DNA of 64,000 bases from Notospermus geniculatus. Taxonomy: Eukaryota; Nemertea; Pilidiophora; Heteronemertea; Lineidae. Both the position numbers and the translations under genes were made by a program. Shown one piece after another: positions 1-9,829 of this stretch. Each line of letters starts with the position of its first letter. Positions within the stretch are counted from its first letter, which is position 1. Where the stretch lies: contig NMRB01000247.1 of assembly GCA_002633025.1 (NCBI GenBank), forward strand, positions 80,337 through 144,336, written 5' to 3'. The notes under the pieces were generated by a model. The model searched no databases. It had not been told where the DNA came from and worked only from the letters and a program-made list of their open reading frames with translations.

Positions 1-870
1 CATCATCATCAGGTCCAAGGACTAGGTTAGTCCTGTTAACCGTTGTTACGTTTAGATACTGGTTACTAAGTCGTTTGCGCATGCGGTATGTGTATTGTGG
101 AGTGGAGTAGTCAAACAAGAGGCCGGATATATCGTTAGATTTTCGTTACGTATCGATAGAGTTCATAATTTGACGTAAGCTTAATCAAGTTCTGGATGGG
201 TAAATCTCCTATCTCTCCATTCTTTATCGAGTCTACCTTTAAAAATGTTGAGTGTCTTTGAACACACTGTTCCATCACTTAGTCCATTCCAACTATTTAT
301 GACTCGATGTGTGAAACTAGCTCGACGAATCTCAGTCCTTGCATTAGGTTTCACAAGTTTAGCACTATGACCCCGAGTTCGCCTGTCCTGGTTTGGTAGA
401 AATAGTTCATCACAATTACCACGACAGATGCCATTAAGGTATTTATATACCTGGATGATATCCCCACGTGACCTGCGATACTGGGCTGATGGAAGTTGCA
501 GGGCTCTAAGTCTGTCGGAATATGACAGCTGTCTGATACTTGTAAGAAGCTTGGTGGCTCTTCTTTGCACTTGTTCAAGCCTGACACGGTGTTCTTTTTT
601 CCTCAGGATAAGAGCTGGCCCACAATATTCCAGGTGTGGCCTAACAAGGGCAATATAAAGCTTCTTGATCACTTCCGGCTTCCTTGATGATACTGCCCTT
701 TTGATTGACCATAGTACCTTGTTAGCCTTTTGTACACTCTCCTCAACATGCTTATCAAAGCTCAACTTAGAGTCAATATACACACCAAAACGTACCACTC
801 TGCACATCACTTGGTTTCATTGCTGTCTACCTTACAATGTTTTATTATCCTGGGGCCTGTTTCATAAAGT
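1..870 (-). mobile_element. 5'-truncated non-LTR retrotransposon (CR1/L2-like), 3' end of ORF2
   Basis: The frame at 810-181 encodes the C-terminal part of a LINE reverse-transcriptase ORF. It has the LGVYID-like block (FGVYIDSKLSFDKHV), the RPHLEYC block and a VINSWNGL-type end, which are typical of CR1/L2/Rex-like elements. The sequence beyond the stop is the element's 3' tail. It runs to the window edge and finishes, on the minus strand, in GATGATGATG, the short microsatellite tail usual for this clade. The frame breaks just upstream of 810, so this is a dead 5'-truncated copy. Clade assignment is inference. Confidence 0.8.
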
Positions 871-963
871 GACATTAAGCTAATTGTACCTTTAACCAAA
901 TGGAAAATGCATTGAGTTAATAATGGTACCATTAGCTTAAAGTCACTTTATGAAACAGGCCCC
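852..963. mobile_element. MITE-like palindrome, GGGGCCTGTTTCATAAAGTGAC ends
   Basis: The two ends are inverted copies (TTTCATAAAGTGAC at the left, GTCACTTTATGAAA at the right), so the 112-bp segment folds almost completely. The same family recurs at 30514-30815 and 42805-43106, where it carries a second element inside it. Confidence 0.75.
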
Positions 964-1048
964 TGGTGCTTATTTCAAATTCATTTAAAAGGAGAGAACA
1001 CCAGTTATACAATGTAATTTGGTAAAGATGCTTAATATTCTATTTTAG

Positions 1049-1249
1049 GTCTCATAATATCAGTCGATGATTTCTACACCATGTCCAATGGCCTAGTCAT
1101 GCTACAGACAACTAACAACATATTCAATACAAGCCTTTATGACCTAATCAAACCATCGTCAGTACTTGCATGGCAGAGAGTCCGGGTCGCCAATATGATG
1201 GCAAGGGGAGGAAAGGAATGGGGGCAGTATTTCAGCATGGAGAATTCTG
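1049..1249 (+). CDS. PLBD1: PLBD1 exon (internal)
   Basis: The acceptor is tattttag before 1049 and the donor GTAGGT begins at 1250. The exon starts two bases into a codon and ends one base into a codon. It encodes the DDFY...GLVMLQTTNN...N block and WQRVRVANMMARGGKEW, ending ENSG, which continues into GTYNNQ in the next exon. Confidence 0.92.
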
Positions 1250-4200
1250 GTAGGTTTACATTGCCTCATGAAGAGAGGCCTGGCAGGAGTCGCATTGACG
1301 TGACTTTTCAGTGTCATGTTTCTCTTGGTCAAGTGACTTTGTTTGCACAAACCAGGAAGTGAAAATTCCTTTTAATTTGTAATTCCCATTACTATAAGTT
1401 TTGTTTTGTTTTCAGGCACCTATAATAACCAGTACATGATTATAGATCTTAAGAGGATAAAATTGGGTCAGATTATAAAAGATGGAGCACTCTATGTCGT
1501 GGAACAGATTCCAAATCTTGTGGTGTATGCAGACCAAACAACGATTCTCAGGAACGGTTAGTGTAATTTTTGAACTGAGTGCACAGTATCAGCCATCTGA
1601 TCTTAGAGTGACAGGAGTGCAATGTACCAGGGGTTTCATTATTAAGCCTGCATATGGCGTCTATTATGCATGTAAACTGCAGAAATGACGCAAATATAAA
1701 TACAGCTGTAACTCTGAAGTCTCAAAAATGCAGGTAAATTCGATGATACGCTGATAGAAAAAGTGTGGAAGTCCCATCTGTATACCCAGTCTCCATTTAC
1801 GGCAGCAGGTCCCAGCTGACCCAGGTATCAAGATATTAGAAGTTGTGCGCCAAATTTTCTTCAACTGATGGAACACCCCATGCCGTGTGTGAATCCTTGC
1901 TGGAGCAGCTCAAAATAGAACTGGGTATTCCCATCCCCCATGGCAACCACGCACTTCGTGGCTGTGGAGCTCACCTAAGGGCTCACTATGTCATTGATTC
2001 AGTGAATCGAAGGGGGAGCAGTAAGGTGGCACTGACACATTGACCTCAGTAAAATATAACAAGAACTCATGACCCCGAAACAGAAGTGCTGGAATTCTAA
2101 TGACCCCTGCATCTCAAATTTACACACGTACTTCCATAAAAAACTGTGCAAGTCTTGACCCAGGTAGGGAAAAAGTTAATGAAAGCCCTGATGTACAATA
2201 AAATGCATCTTTCCACTGTTTCAGGTCACTGGCCATCTTACAATGTACCATTCTATGAATCCGTTTACAACAAGAGTGGTTATCCTTCAATTGTTGCTTC
2301 GAAGGGTTTAGAATTTTCCTACCAGATGGCACCAAGGGCTAAGATATTCCGCCGGGATGCTGAGAAGGTTCGAAACATGGATGATATGATGAAGATAATG
2401 CGATATAATGGTATGAGTTGTTTTTCAATCAATTCTTTCTTTTTATAACATTTTGAGAGAGTGGCATAGAAAAGCTTAAAAATCAGCAAGACCTGCCACT
2501 TAGACAACTTGACGCTTCACTACGTTAGTTTTTGTGTCACCAGTCGGCAATTAATGCAGTATTCTGCCTACTTCCAGCAAAAATGTTTACCAGTACCCTC
2601 TCTTGCAAACTTGACACTTGGCTTGCAAACCTGACAACTTGTGATGTCAGGGTGGGGCGAGGGAAATATTGGCACCTGTCACCGCTGAGGTTCTGGGTTC
2701 AATCCCCAGTCAGGCCAATGAGGAACCTGCCCGCCGTTTATCCCGACTGGTCGGCGCTGCGATCGATGTGACCGAACCGACGTCATTGACGTCGTTTTAT
2801 GTGCTGACGTTGCGTCATGAAAAACTTTTCCACAGGAAAAAATGAAATAAGGACGTTGCCGTTATCGCCATCCTACCTCTTTATTTTAAGGAAAAAAGCA
2901 AAGAAAGTGCAGAAATTTTCATCCGCGACAAGATGGTGTAAATTTTAATGTCATGCGACTGCAAAAATAGGGTTAATTTCACTCCAGAAGTTAATGGAAA
3001 TGACTGGAAATCACGTTGAAAAAAGAAACTTCGGTCACATCGATCGCAGCGCCACGTCGTCCGGTTCCTCATTCTCACAGAGTGGACAGCTCTTAGGGCA
3101 GGTTTTCTCTGGGAACTCAGGCTTCCACCTGCTCTAGGCTTATGTCAATTTGCCAATATTTTCTACAGAGCCAATAATATTGTATTTGGCACTCGGCTCT
3201 CAACTCACTATTTTCATATTCAATGCTTGGCTTGTTCCTTTGTGTCTGCTGATGCTTTTGTTACATTCAGAACTTGGTGCTTTGCTAACATGACTTCTCT
3301 GTACCAATATAAACCTTGTCCTTCTATGAGAGCATGGAAGTATTATAATACTTTATAATACTTCCATGATGAGAGAGAGCATCTCCCCAGAGCTGCAGGA
3401 AGTAGACCCACATATAGTGCTTCAGTTGCTAAGTCTTAATTTCAGACTACAAACACGATCCATATTCAGAAAAGGGCCCATGTAAAGCGATTTGTTGTCG
3501 CGGTGATTTGAGTGCCAAACACAAAGCTCCCACGATGGGATGCTTTGACACCAAGGTAAAGTAAAAGATGGCGTCCTGTCTTCCAGGTGCTGAGGTGGTT
3601 CCATTTGTGGATTCAGTTATGTCTTAGGCTGGGTATCCATAGGCTGTTCACTTGTGCAGTTTTTCCCTGTTCTGTGTTTGCTTGTGGCCTGTGCAAGGAC
3701 AGTGAACCTTTGTTTGGCTTATTTGTCGTTCCCATAGGCTGTACCGTGCGAACCTTTCCCATTCTTCACGGCACATATGCCCACTTGACTGGGAACATAG
3801 GGAATGAACATGCTCATTCTTTTGCCACAAGTCCACAATGCCACAAGCAAACAGCCTATGGATATGCAGCCTTTGAGTAGCATCATGGCTAACATGTGTC
3901 TGTACTTCGTATGCACAAAAGGGAAGTCGGAGCAATGTCACAACCCTTGGTAGTCAAGATGTATGAGTAGTAGTCTGAGTAACATTGTAACACAGATCAC
4001 CGGTAGTAAAAACATTGGCATTCTGCACTTGAGCTCAAGATAATCCAGTCATGTTCCATACATCGTCTTTATATCCTTGCATCTAACCCTGTTGGAGTTT
4101 GCTTGAGGTATAGAGTCCACTACAGGCTACTGTTCACCTGTGTGGGAGCGAGGGCAAAGGCAATGGGTAGATTACCCGCAAATGACAGACTTTTGGTAAC

Positions 4201-4399
4201 CAAAATTTTTGACTCGTGGACTTTTTTTCAGGTTACAGATTACAACATGGCGTGGAAGAGAGAAGCGTATGCAATCAATGGTCCTACAACTGGAACCGGA
4301 CTCAAACCGTTCTCATGGCAACCACCTTTTAATGACTCCCATGTTGGAATGCCTCAGACCTTCAACTTCAAATTTGTGAAGATGGGACCACATTATTAG
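1049..4399 (+). CDS. PLBD1: Phospholipase B-like protein (PLBD1 type), C-terminal five exons
   Basis: Five exons join in frame: 1049-1249, 1416-1556, 2225-2410, 3446-3555 and 4232-4399, giving 268 residues and a stop. The product matches the C-terminal half of the PLBD/LAMA family, lysosomal glycoproteins with an N-terminal-nucleophile hydrolase fold thought to deacylate phospholipids. Family landmarks are LIISVDDFYTMSNGLVM, GTYNNQYMIIDL, VVEQIPNLVVYAD, SYNVPFYESVYN, PRAKIFRRD, MRYND, PCKAICCRGDL, CFDTKVTDYNMA and a GMPQTFNF end. The cysteine block PCKAICC and the FDTKVTD block favour PLBD1 over PLBD2. Signal peptide and nucleophile cysteine would lie in exons left of the window; only LINE sequence precedes exon 1049 here. 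All splice sites are AG/GT. I am confident of the family and fairly confident of the paralog. Confidence 0.93.
1416..1556 (+). CDS. PLBD1: PLBD1 exon (GTYNNQ block)
   Basis: The acceptor is tgttttcag and the donor GTTAGT begins at 1557. It encodes GTYNNQYMIIDLKRIK, then VVEQIPNLVVYADQT, one of the most conserved parts of the family. Confidence 0.93.
2225..2410 (+). CDS. PLBD1: PLBD1 exon (SYNVPFYE block)
   Basis: The acceptor is ctgtttcag and the donor GTATGA follows 2410. It encodes HWPSYNVPFYESVYNKSGY through PRAKIFRRDAEKV and ends MRYN. The phase matches the 3446 exon, which supplies the D of MRYND. Confidence 0.92.
2718..3075. mobile_element. Foldback element in PLBD1 intron
   Basis: The left arm (about 2718-2780) reads AATGAGGAAC...GCGATCGATGTGACCGA. 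The right arm (about 3030-3075) is its inverted complement with small gaps. The left side abuts a B-box-like GGTTCAATCC at about 2697, so a degenerate tRNA-derived SINE head may adjoin it. Confidence 0.6.
3331..3368. repeat. Short perfect hairpin in PLBD1 intron
   Basis: CATGGAAGTATTATAA is followed after a few bases by TTATAATACTTCCATG. It forms an AT-rich stem of about 16 bp with a tiny loop. Confidence 0.7.
3446..3555 (+). CDS. PLBD1: PLBD1 exon (cysteine block)
   Basis: This 110-nt exon has no ATG and is easily missed. The acceptor is taatttcag and the donor GTAAAG starts at 3556. It encodes DYKHDPYSEKGPCKAICC, then RGDL and a GCFDTK end, and leaves phase 0 for the terminal exon. Confidence 0.9.
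3630..3880. mobile_element. Foldback/MITE-like element in last PLBD1 intron
   Basis: The ends are inverted copies: TATCCATAGGCTGTT at the left and AACAGCCTATGGATA at the right, about 250 bp apart. The open frames inside it on both strands are by-products. Confidence 0.6.
4232..4399 (+). CDS. PLBD1: PLBD1 terminal exon
   Basis: A strong polypyrimidine tract and tttttttcag precede GTT ACA GAT TAC. It encodes VTDYNMAWKREAYAINGPT, then FSW and GMPQTFNFKFVKMG, and stops at TAG. The reading frame upstream of 4232 is intronic, not coding. Confidence 0.93.
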   Translation, partial: VTDYNMAWKREAYAINGPTTGTGLKPFSWQPPFNDSHVGMPQTFNFKFVKMGPHY

Positions 4400-5175
4400 A
4401 CCTTCTGGATGACTCCATAGACTGTGATACTCAAGGACATTTTCTGTTTCACAAATTATGTTTATTGTGGATGGCCATAATGCTTAAATTGGGCAGATGT
4501 CTTTCATAGTGACAATTACTTAAAATGAGTAGATTTCATTTATGTGTCACTTTTAGTTTTTGTGAGGATGGGGCCAGATTATTAGACATTCTGGACGACT
4601 TCATGGACTGATACTCAAGGACATTTTCTGTTTCACAATCATGTTTATTGTGGATGATATTTTTCTGTCTCTCCCTGCCCTGTCGGTAGTGGCTTAAATT
4701 GGTCAGATTTCTTTCATAGTGACTTGAATTTGAGTACCGGTAGATTTCTTCACATTACATGTATGTGCCGCTTTTAGTTTTTGTGAGGATGGGGCCAGAT
4801 TATTTGACAATCTGGACGACTCCATAGACTGTGATACTAAGGACATTTTCAGTTTCACAGATTATGTTATATTATGGATTATATTTTTCTAGGCCTATCT
4901 CTCTCTCCCTCTGGCCATAGTGACTTAATAAATTGGGTACATTTCTTTCATATTGACTTAAATGAGGTAGATTGCTTTCAAAGTGACTTAAAGCGAATCG
5001 ACAGTTGTTTTGTAAACAGAAGGATGATGTTTGTAAACATTGCCCTCACAGCCAATCAGAATGCAGGAAGTTAGTGTTTGTAAACAAAGATTCGTCCCCT
5101 TTTGCATTCAAATTTTTTGGCTGACAAATCGCTTTAAATTGGGTAGATTTCTTTACATTATGTGCCACTTTTAGC
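4378..5175 (+). repeat. Three tandem diverged copies of the PLBD1 stop/3'UTR segment
   Basis: Units start at about 4378, 4564 and 4785. Each begins with a version of the last codons (ATGGGACCACATTATTAG, then ATGGGGCCAGATTATTAG, then ATGGGGCCAGATTATTTG). Each continues with ACGACTYCATRGACTG, GGACATTTTC and a stretch of TTCATAGTGACTTAAAT type. The third unit is interrupted by a TTAA-flanked MITE. Confidence 0.8.
4988..5137. mobile_element. MITE, AAAGCGAATCGA termini, TTAA target site
   Basis: TTAA occurs at 4988-4991 and 5134-5137. The termini are inverted (AAAGCGAATCG and a degenerate CAAATCGCTTT). It carries TTTGTAAACA words and AGCCAATCAGAATGCA internally, shared with the copy at 14233-14426. 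TTAA duplication is characteristic of piggyBac and Kolobok superfamilies. Confidence 0.75.
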
Positions 5176-5964
5176 AATACTTATTCTGGGAAATATTTAT
5201 GTACCAGAAATTGATGCAATCAATAAGTAGACCTAGAGGGAGTACTGACTTCCACTTTTGTTATGCTGATGGTGCTATTCTACATGTATTGTGTACTTAA
5301 AGGGATTTCTAATCCCGTACTTTGTACTTGGATAAATGTTGATATGACGTCACTGATATGAAGGTGTATTTGGTCACAAATTTTGCCACACACAATGGTC
5401 TTGTCATCTCTGCCGAGCCTCCTGTGGTGACGTTTTGTGGTATACTATAAGGGTATGTACAAACAATCCAAGTCTAACCAATTTAATGGTATTACATGAC
5501 TCAAGAGCAGGCCTACACAGCTGTGGTGTATTACATGTTAGTATTTCTTATTGCTGCAACATACGAGGTACCGGTACGAACAATCCATTCAACCTGGTCA
5601 CCATTTTCTGTACTCCGGGTTAACCTACACATTTACATCCAGACTGTGCTGGGGTCATTTCTTGTGGGACTGGCCCAGATATGCGCAACTTGTACTCAAA
5701 AAATATTCTGGTTTTCCTCATATTTTCATTGACATGACAGATTGAATCTCAGCCATTTTGTAATGTCCTCTTACAAATAAAATTTTTGTTAACACGAATC
5801 CTGCATTGTTTCTGTTATTTCAAAGCTGAATATATTGATTTAAATCAATATATCATTGCCAATATGAAGTGAATCTTGGCTATAACGTGATGTCCTCTTT
5901 CATATTCAAATATCTGCACTCACTGTCCACCAGTCGTCAGAAAAGCTGTAAAACCAGCAATCAA
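5176..5964 (+). other. Gene-free stretch, probable end of PLBD1 3'UTR
   Basis: I see no exon here. An AATAAA at 5776-5781, followed by a T-rich run, is the best polyadenylation-signal candidate for PLBD1. A perfect 24-bp AT palindrome lies at 5829-5852 around GATTTAAATC. Confidence 0.4.
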
Positions 5965-6940
5965 ATTAGAAATGTTAAATTCGCGCAATGGCGAATTTAA
6001 TGACTTGACTCCACCCAGACATGCCAGAGTTAACATGTTTCTCCATCCTTGGGACTGGATGTGTCAAGTGTTAAGCTTGGGACTGAACCTGTTGAAGTTA
6101 TCCAAGCCAATCCGTCATCGGAAACCGACGCGAGCATATGCACGCAGCCATGCAGACTTGAATCACAGTGTGTAATTATAATTTCGATCACCGATTAGTG
6201 CGTGACGTCACCATACATCCGGGATACTTAAAGCAATGACATGAGCGAAAACTGGTTGTGGCCGCCGCAAGTGACGCTGTGTTGCTTAGGGCGACGTCAT
6301 GGTTGTTGACTGTGCCGCGCTCACAGCGAGCCGGCAAATTTTTCATCAATGAACCAGCGGTTATGAAACGTGCCACCAAAAGGCAAACTTATGAACTTTG
6401 ACCTCTGTGACCTTGAAAAGTAGGTCAAATGAAAAACCCATTATATGCGTTATGTATCCTCATTAGATACACCTATGATAAAAATTTGGAGATGATCCAA
6501 TTATTAGTTCAGGAATTATTGCGTTTTGTTTTTGGTTTTGACCATCTGGTGGCCAAGCCAAGAATCGAATCAGACCGAAACTTGGTGTCGTAAGTCGTCT
6601 GACCTAGGGGTATATATGTACCAAGTTTCAGATCAACAGCCCCAGCGGTTACGAAACGTGCCCTGCTAACGGACGATGATGACTGTAGCTCACAGGTGAG
6701 CTAAAAATCGCCCCAAAATTGGTTAATAATGCAAGTATGCAGCGTGTAATTCCAGCGTTTCAGACCTAGTAACAATCATACTGCAGCTCATGATGAACTT
6801 TGAGCAAGATCCATTCAGTGGTATTTGCAAAACCATGTCCAAAAGTTGAAAATTGGAGAGATTCATAGAAAGAAAGAAACCCCGGCCTGCGAAATCAATA
6901 TGTCCTCCACCTTGAGGTGTGGAGGCCATAATTAGTAAGG
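5965..6940 (+). mobile_element. Dispersed repeat family A, split by an inserted repeat
   Basis: The outer parts match 61395-61980: AATTCGC near the left end, CACAGYGTGTAATTATAATT, then GAGCGGGCAAATTT-like and GTGTGGAGGCCATAA at the right end. The middle (6380-6706) is an unrelated family-B repeat, so the structure is nested. Confidence 0.65.
6380..6706 (+). mobile_element. Dispersed repeat family B (GAGCTAAAAA terminus)
   Basis: The marks are TTTGACCTCTGTGACCTTGA, TAGGTCAAAT, CCTAGGGGTATATATGTACC, GGTTACGAAACGTGCC and a terminus GAGCTAAAAA preceded by an inverted GCTCAC. Other copies are at 15085-15996, 16661-17021 and 55457-56395, with a partial tail at 62300-62454. Confidence 0.75.
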
Positions 6941-8273
6941 CCTAAAGAACATAAGTTTTACAGTTTATGTAGACCTTCACACACCCTGGCTGAATATGTC
7001 AATAAAACACTCAACAATCTGCTTGTTTACATATTTTTGTTTATTATTATCCACTGATACAATCAGAATAACGTCTGCCACATCTTCATGCACAATGTAA
7101 TAACTTTTTCTTCCAAATCAACATTTTAAGCACCATTTGAAGACTTGCTGCAGAACACCAAAATTACAAGGACATGTGTATGAAGCAGTACGTACAAATA
7201 CAAGTATTCAGTGCATCGAAAAGTATTTATTGAACCTGAGGGACCATCTCAAATGTGGTTAACATGAAAAACCTACCAGCACTCAGTAAAGCATCCTGGG
7301 TAACCACGGGTTGGTGATGGAGGGAACGAGCACGCACAACCCCTGATTACCTCGGGAGGCAGTAAAGTGGTTTAGTTTTGAAGCGGAGCGAGGCCCCATT
7401 TCATTTTTCAGGTACACGTAGGGGTCCTGTGGTTCGAAACCCCTCGAGAGAAGTCTGGGATATGTAATAACAACACTTTTTCTTCCTGTACATGAAAACA
7501 AAAGATGGCTCCAAGACGAAAATATGAAATACCGTAAGAAATCAGGCCCCAAATCACAGTACATGCATCATAGAGTAAACAAAAATAAAACTTAAATTCA
7601 AACTTCTGCTAATTCTTCATATACAATGTACATGGATTTTATTCAGCCAATAGTTTTCAAGAAGTACGCGAAGTACCAAATTAAGGGTAATACTATACAT
7701 GTGTAGTCTATATATCACAGACAAAAGAATTTTTATAGCACGGACATGATTCTCATCAGTAGTACGGTAATATTCGGGACCACTAGTGCAGTGCAGCCAG
7801 CTGACAGTAAAGTCCTTCATGTTGGAAATTCATGTACCCTTCCCTAGTAATTTATGGCCATATTTATAGAGTGCCAACTGTCCTGAGGTCAGCACTGCCA
7901 CCATTGCCAGGCAGATTCTGACACCATGCAGAAAGTCAATCAATCTCACCCAACTCCAGACTCTCCAGCCAATCACCTGTGTGCTCTCTTACAATATCAC
8001 ATTCTGCTTGATACTGACTGCACTTGACAATGGTTACTGGTATTTGAATAACATCAGAGGCAGAGTGCTTACACACAGTGCTCCTGTATTCTCCCCCAAA
8101 GAGACCGACCTCCAGAAAATCACACCAGAATTTCACACCATCTCAGCAAGCTCTGCTGGAAGAACTCCACTGGTAGGTCTTCCCCAATACTAGACTGGTA
8201 CCCGGTCTATAACAGCCAGCCCAAGCCCCCTAGCAGAGGATCGGGTACCAATCTACCCCAATACTACTTGACA
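6941..8273. other. Spacer without recognisable gene
   Basis: No exon with family similarity is visible on either strand. A GTGGTTCGAAACCCC B-box-like word near 7430 hints at a degenerate tRNA-derived SINE. The JAK 3'UTR may end somewhere in this stretch, but I cannot place its polyadenylation site. Confidence 0.4.
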
Positions 8274-8582
8274 TTAACCTCTTCAGTGCCGAGCTATTCC
8301 CATACCGAAAGTGCCGAGCAATTTTGGCAAAATCACACAAATCTTACTGTCATGACGAAAGGCGAACGTAGAGGTAGTTAAACCACTGACTAACAGATGG
8401 CAGCACCATTTCTCTATGCATTTTCAATGTTAAAAGGCGGCCACCGGGTGATCAGCACTTTGGATTTCATTGAAAGATTTAGATGCATCCACCGGTGACT
8501 GGTAGTGGTGGGTAGGCAACATTGTGTAGAGGGTACGTTCATTATCCAGTGGTGGCCGGTGGGTAGGCACTGAAAGGGTTAA
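8274..8582. mobile_element. MITE with TTAA target site and AGTGCC ends
   Basis: The left end is TTAACCTCTTCAGTGCC and the right end GGCACTGAAAGGGTTAA. The 309-bp element repeats GTGCCGAG and CGGTGGGTAGGCA words internally. Confidence 0.7.
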
Positions 8583-8705
8583 CACTTGCCCTGATTAGAG
8601 AATCACATTTGGAAAACTACTCTAAATAGCTAATGGCTATTATCAACAGCAGACTAGGGAAATTCTTGAACTATTTCTTATTCCTCCCAAAAACTCTCGC
8701 CTTTG

Positions 8706-9077
8706 GGCCAGACCCAAAAATATGTCTGTTTGCCGTAACGCGACCGACCCTACGTAAATGGCACCGACCCAAAAGTTTTTATGGGGGTAAAAGCCAATAT
8801 GTTTTTTTTATGCCCCAAAGGACCCGATTTGTCGACCTGCAATGACGAAATATGCTGACCTCAAACTTTTTACACTTCAAAACTGAATGCCAATGCGTCA
8901 CAAACCCTGAAAGACATCGTTTTTAAATATTAGTATATTTTTATTTTATTTTGTGGAAACTGCAAATTTTTTTCCACCTCCAGCTAAAAAAATGAAAAAT
9001 ATATGCCTACCTACCTACCCAAGCTGTTAGGGCAGGGTAGGGTCACAGCAAACAGACATATTTTTGGGTCTGGCCTT
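8706..9077. mobile_element. Foldback element, GGCCAGACCCAAAAATATG termini
   Basis: The left terminus GGCCAGACCCAAAAATATG and the right terminus CATATTTTTGGGTCTGGCC are exact complements, continuing into CTGTTTGC/GCAAACAG. Total length is about 370 bp with an AT-rich centre. Confidence 0.8.
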
Positions 9078-9582
9078 GGCTCAGTCATTTGTGCGTATCA
9101 CATCCCCATCAACCTAGCTCACACACCCATTGACAGGACTGGGCCCCATCAACCTCTAGTGGATGGTGCCATAAAAGGAAATTAACCTGAATAGCCAAAG
9201 ATAGCACATCTTGGATAATGTTTCAGCAGACTTAGCGTACCATCGTCATTCTCAGAAACACAGTTTAGAAGATGCAGCCTGTGATCTTTCCTGGAGGTAC
9301 TTGTACTTCTAGAATAGAACATGATCTTCCTCACCTGAGCACATTGAGTTAGTTAAAATCTCAGAGAGGTATGCAACTGATATGCCCTGAATGTGACCAA
9401 TATCTCTAAAACATGAGGCTTAGCAAACAGAAATTGCATGTCCACATCTATTTATAACTGAACAAGACAGCATATCAGGAACACGACGATACAAGTGTCT
9501 CGTACTCGGGTATGATACATCTACCTACTTCACAGTACCATACATACATGTATTTAGGCCAGTTTCAGCTATTTCTTACGAG

Positions 9583-9829
9583 TTAGGCCTCGGATGTTTT
9601 TGCATCAGCAGCAGCCTCAGACACAGAATCAGGTGACTCGAGACTCTGCGTGCGGTCAGTTGTCTCAGTGGAAACACTGGAAACATCATCGGGTGATGAC
9701 TTACGCTCCTCAGCAGCTATGTACTCCGTCAACTTTGAATAAATTTCAGGAAAATCGGACCGGTCGTGATCGTTAAAGACATCCCCCTTGGTGGTAAAGC
9801 GACGATATTCCAGGCCTTCTGGGGCACAC
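9583..9829 (-). CDS. JAK: JAK exon 17 (terminal): WCAPE, then kinase end and tail, with ~70-residue gap
   Basis: The acceptor is tttgctacag. The split codon gives WCAPEGLEYRRFTTKGDV. In other JAKs a WSFGV helix F and about 70 residues follow. Here the frame passes directly to RSDFPEIYSKLTEYIAAEE, which resembles the RPSF..I end of a kinase domain. An acidic Ser/Thr-rich tail follows, to a stop at 9583. No GT donor with a plausible exon lies at the join. Confidence 0.85.

Noticed and set aside
3648-3941. 97-codon frames on both strands in the last PLBD1 intron
   Set aside because: Mirror images within a foldback element.
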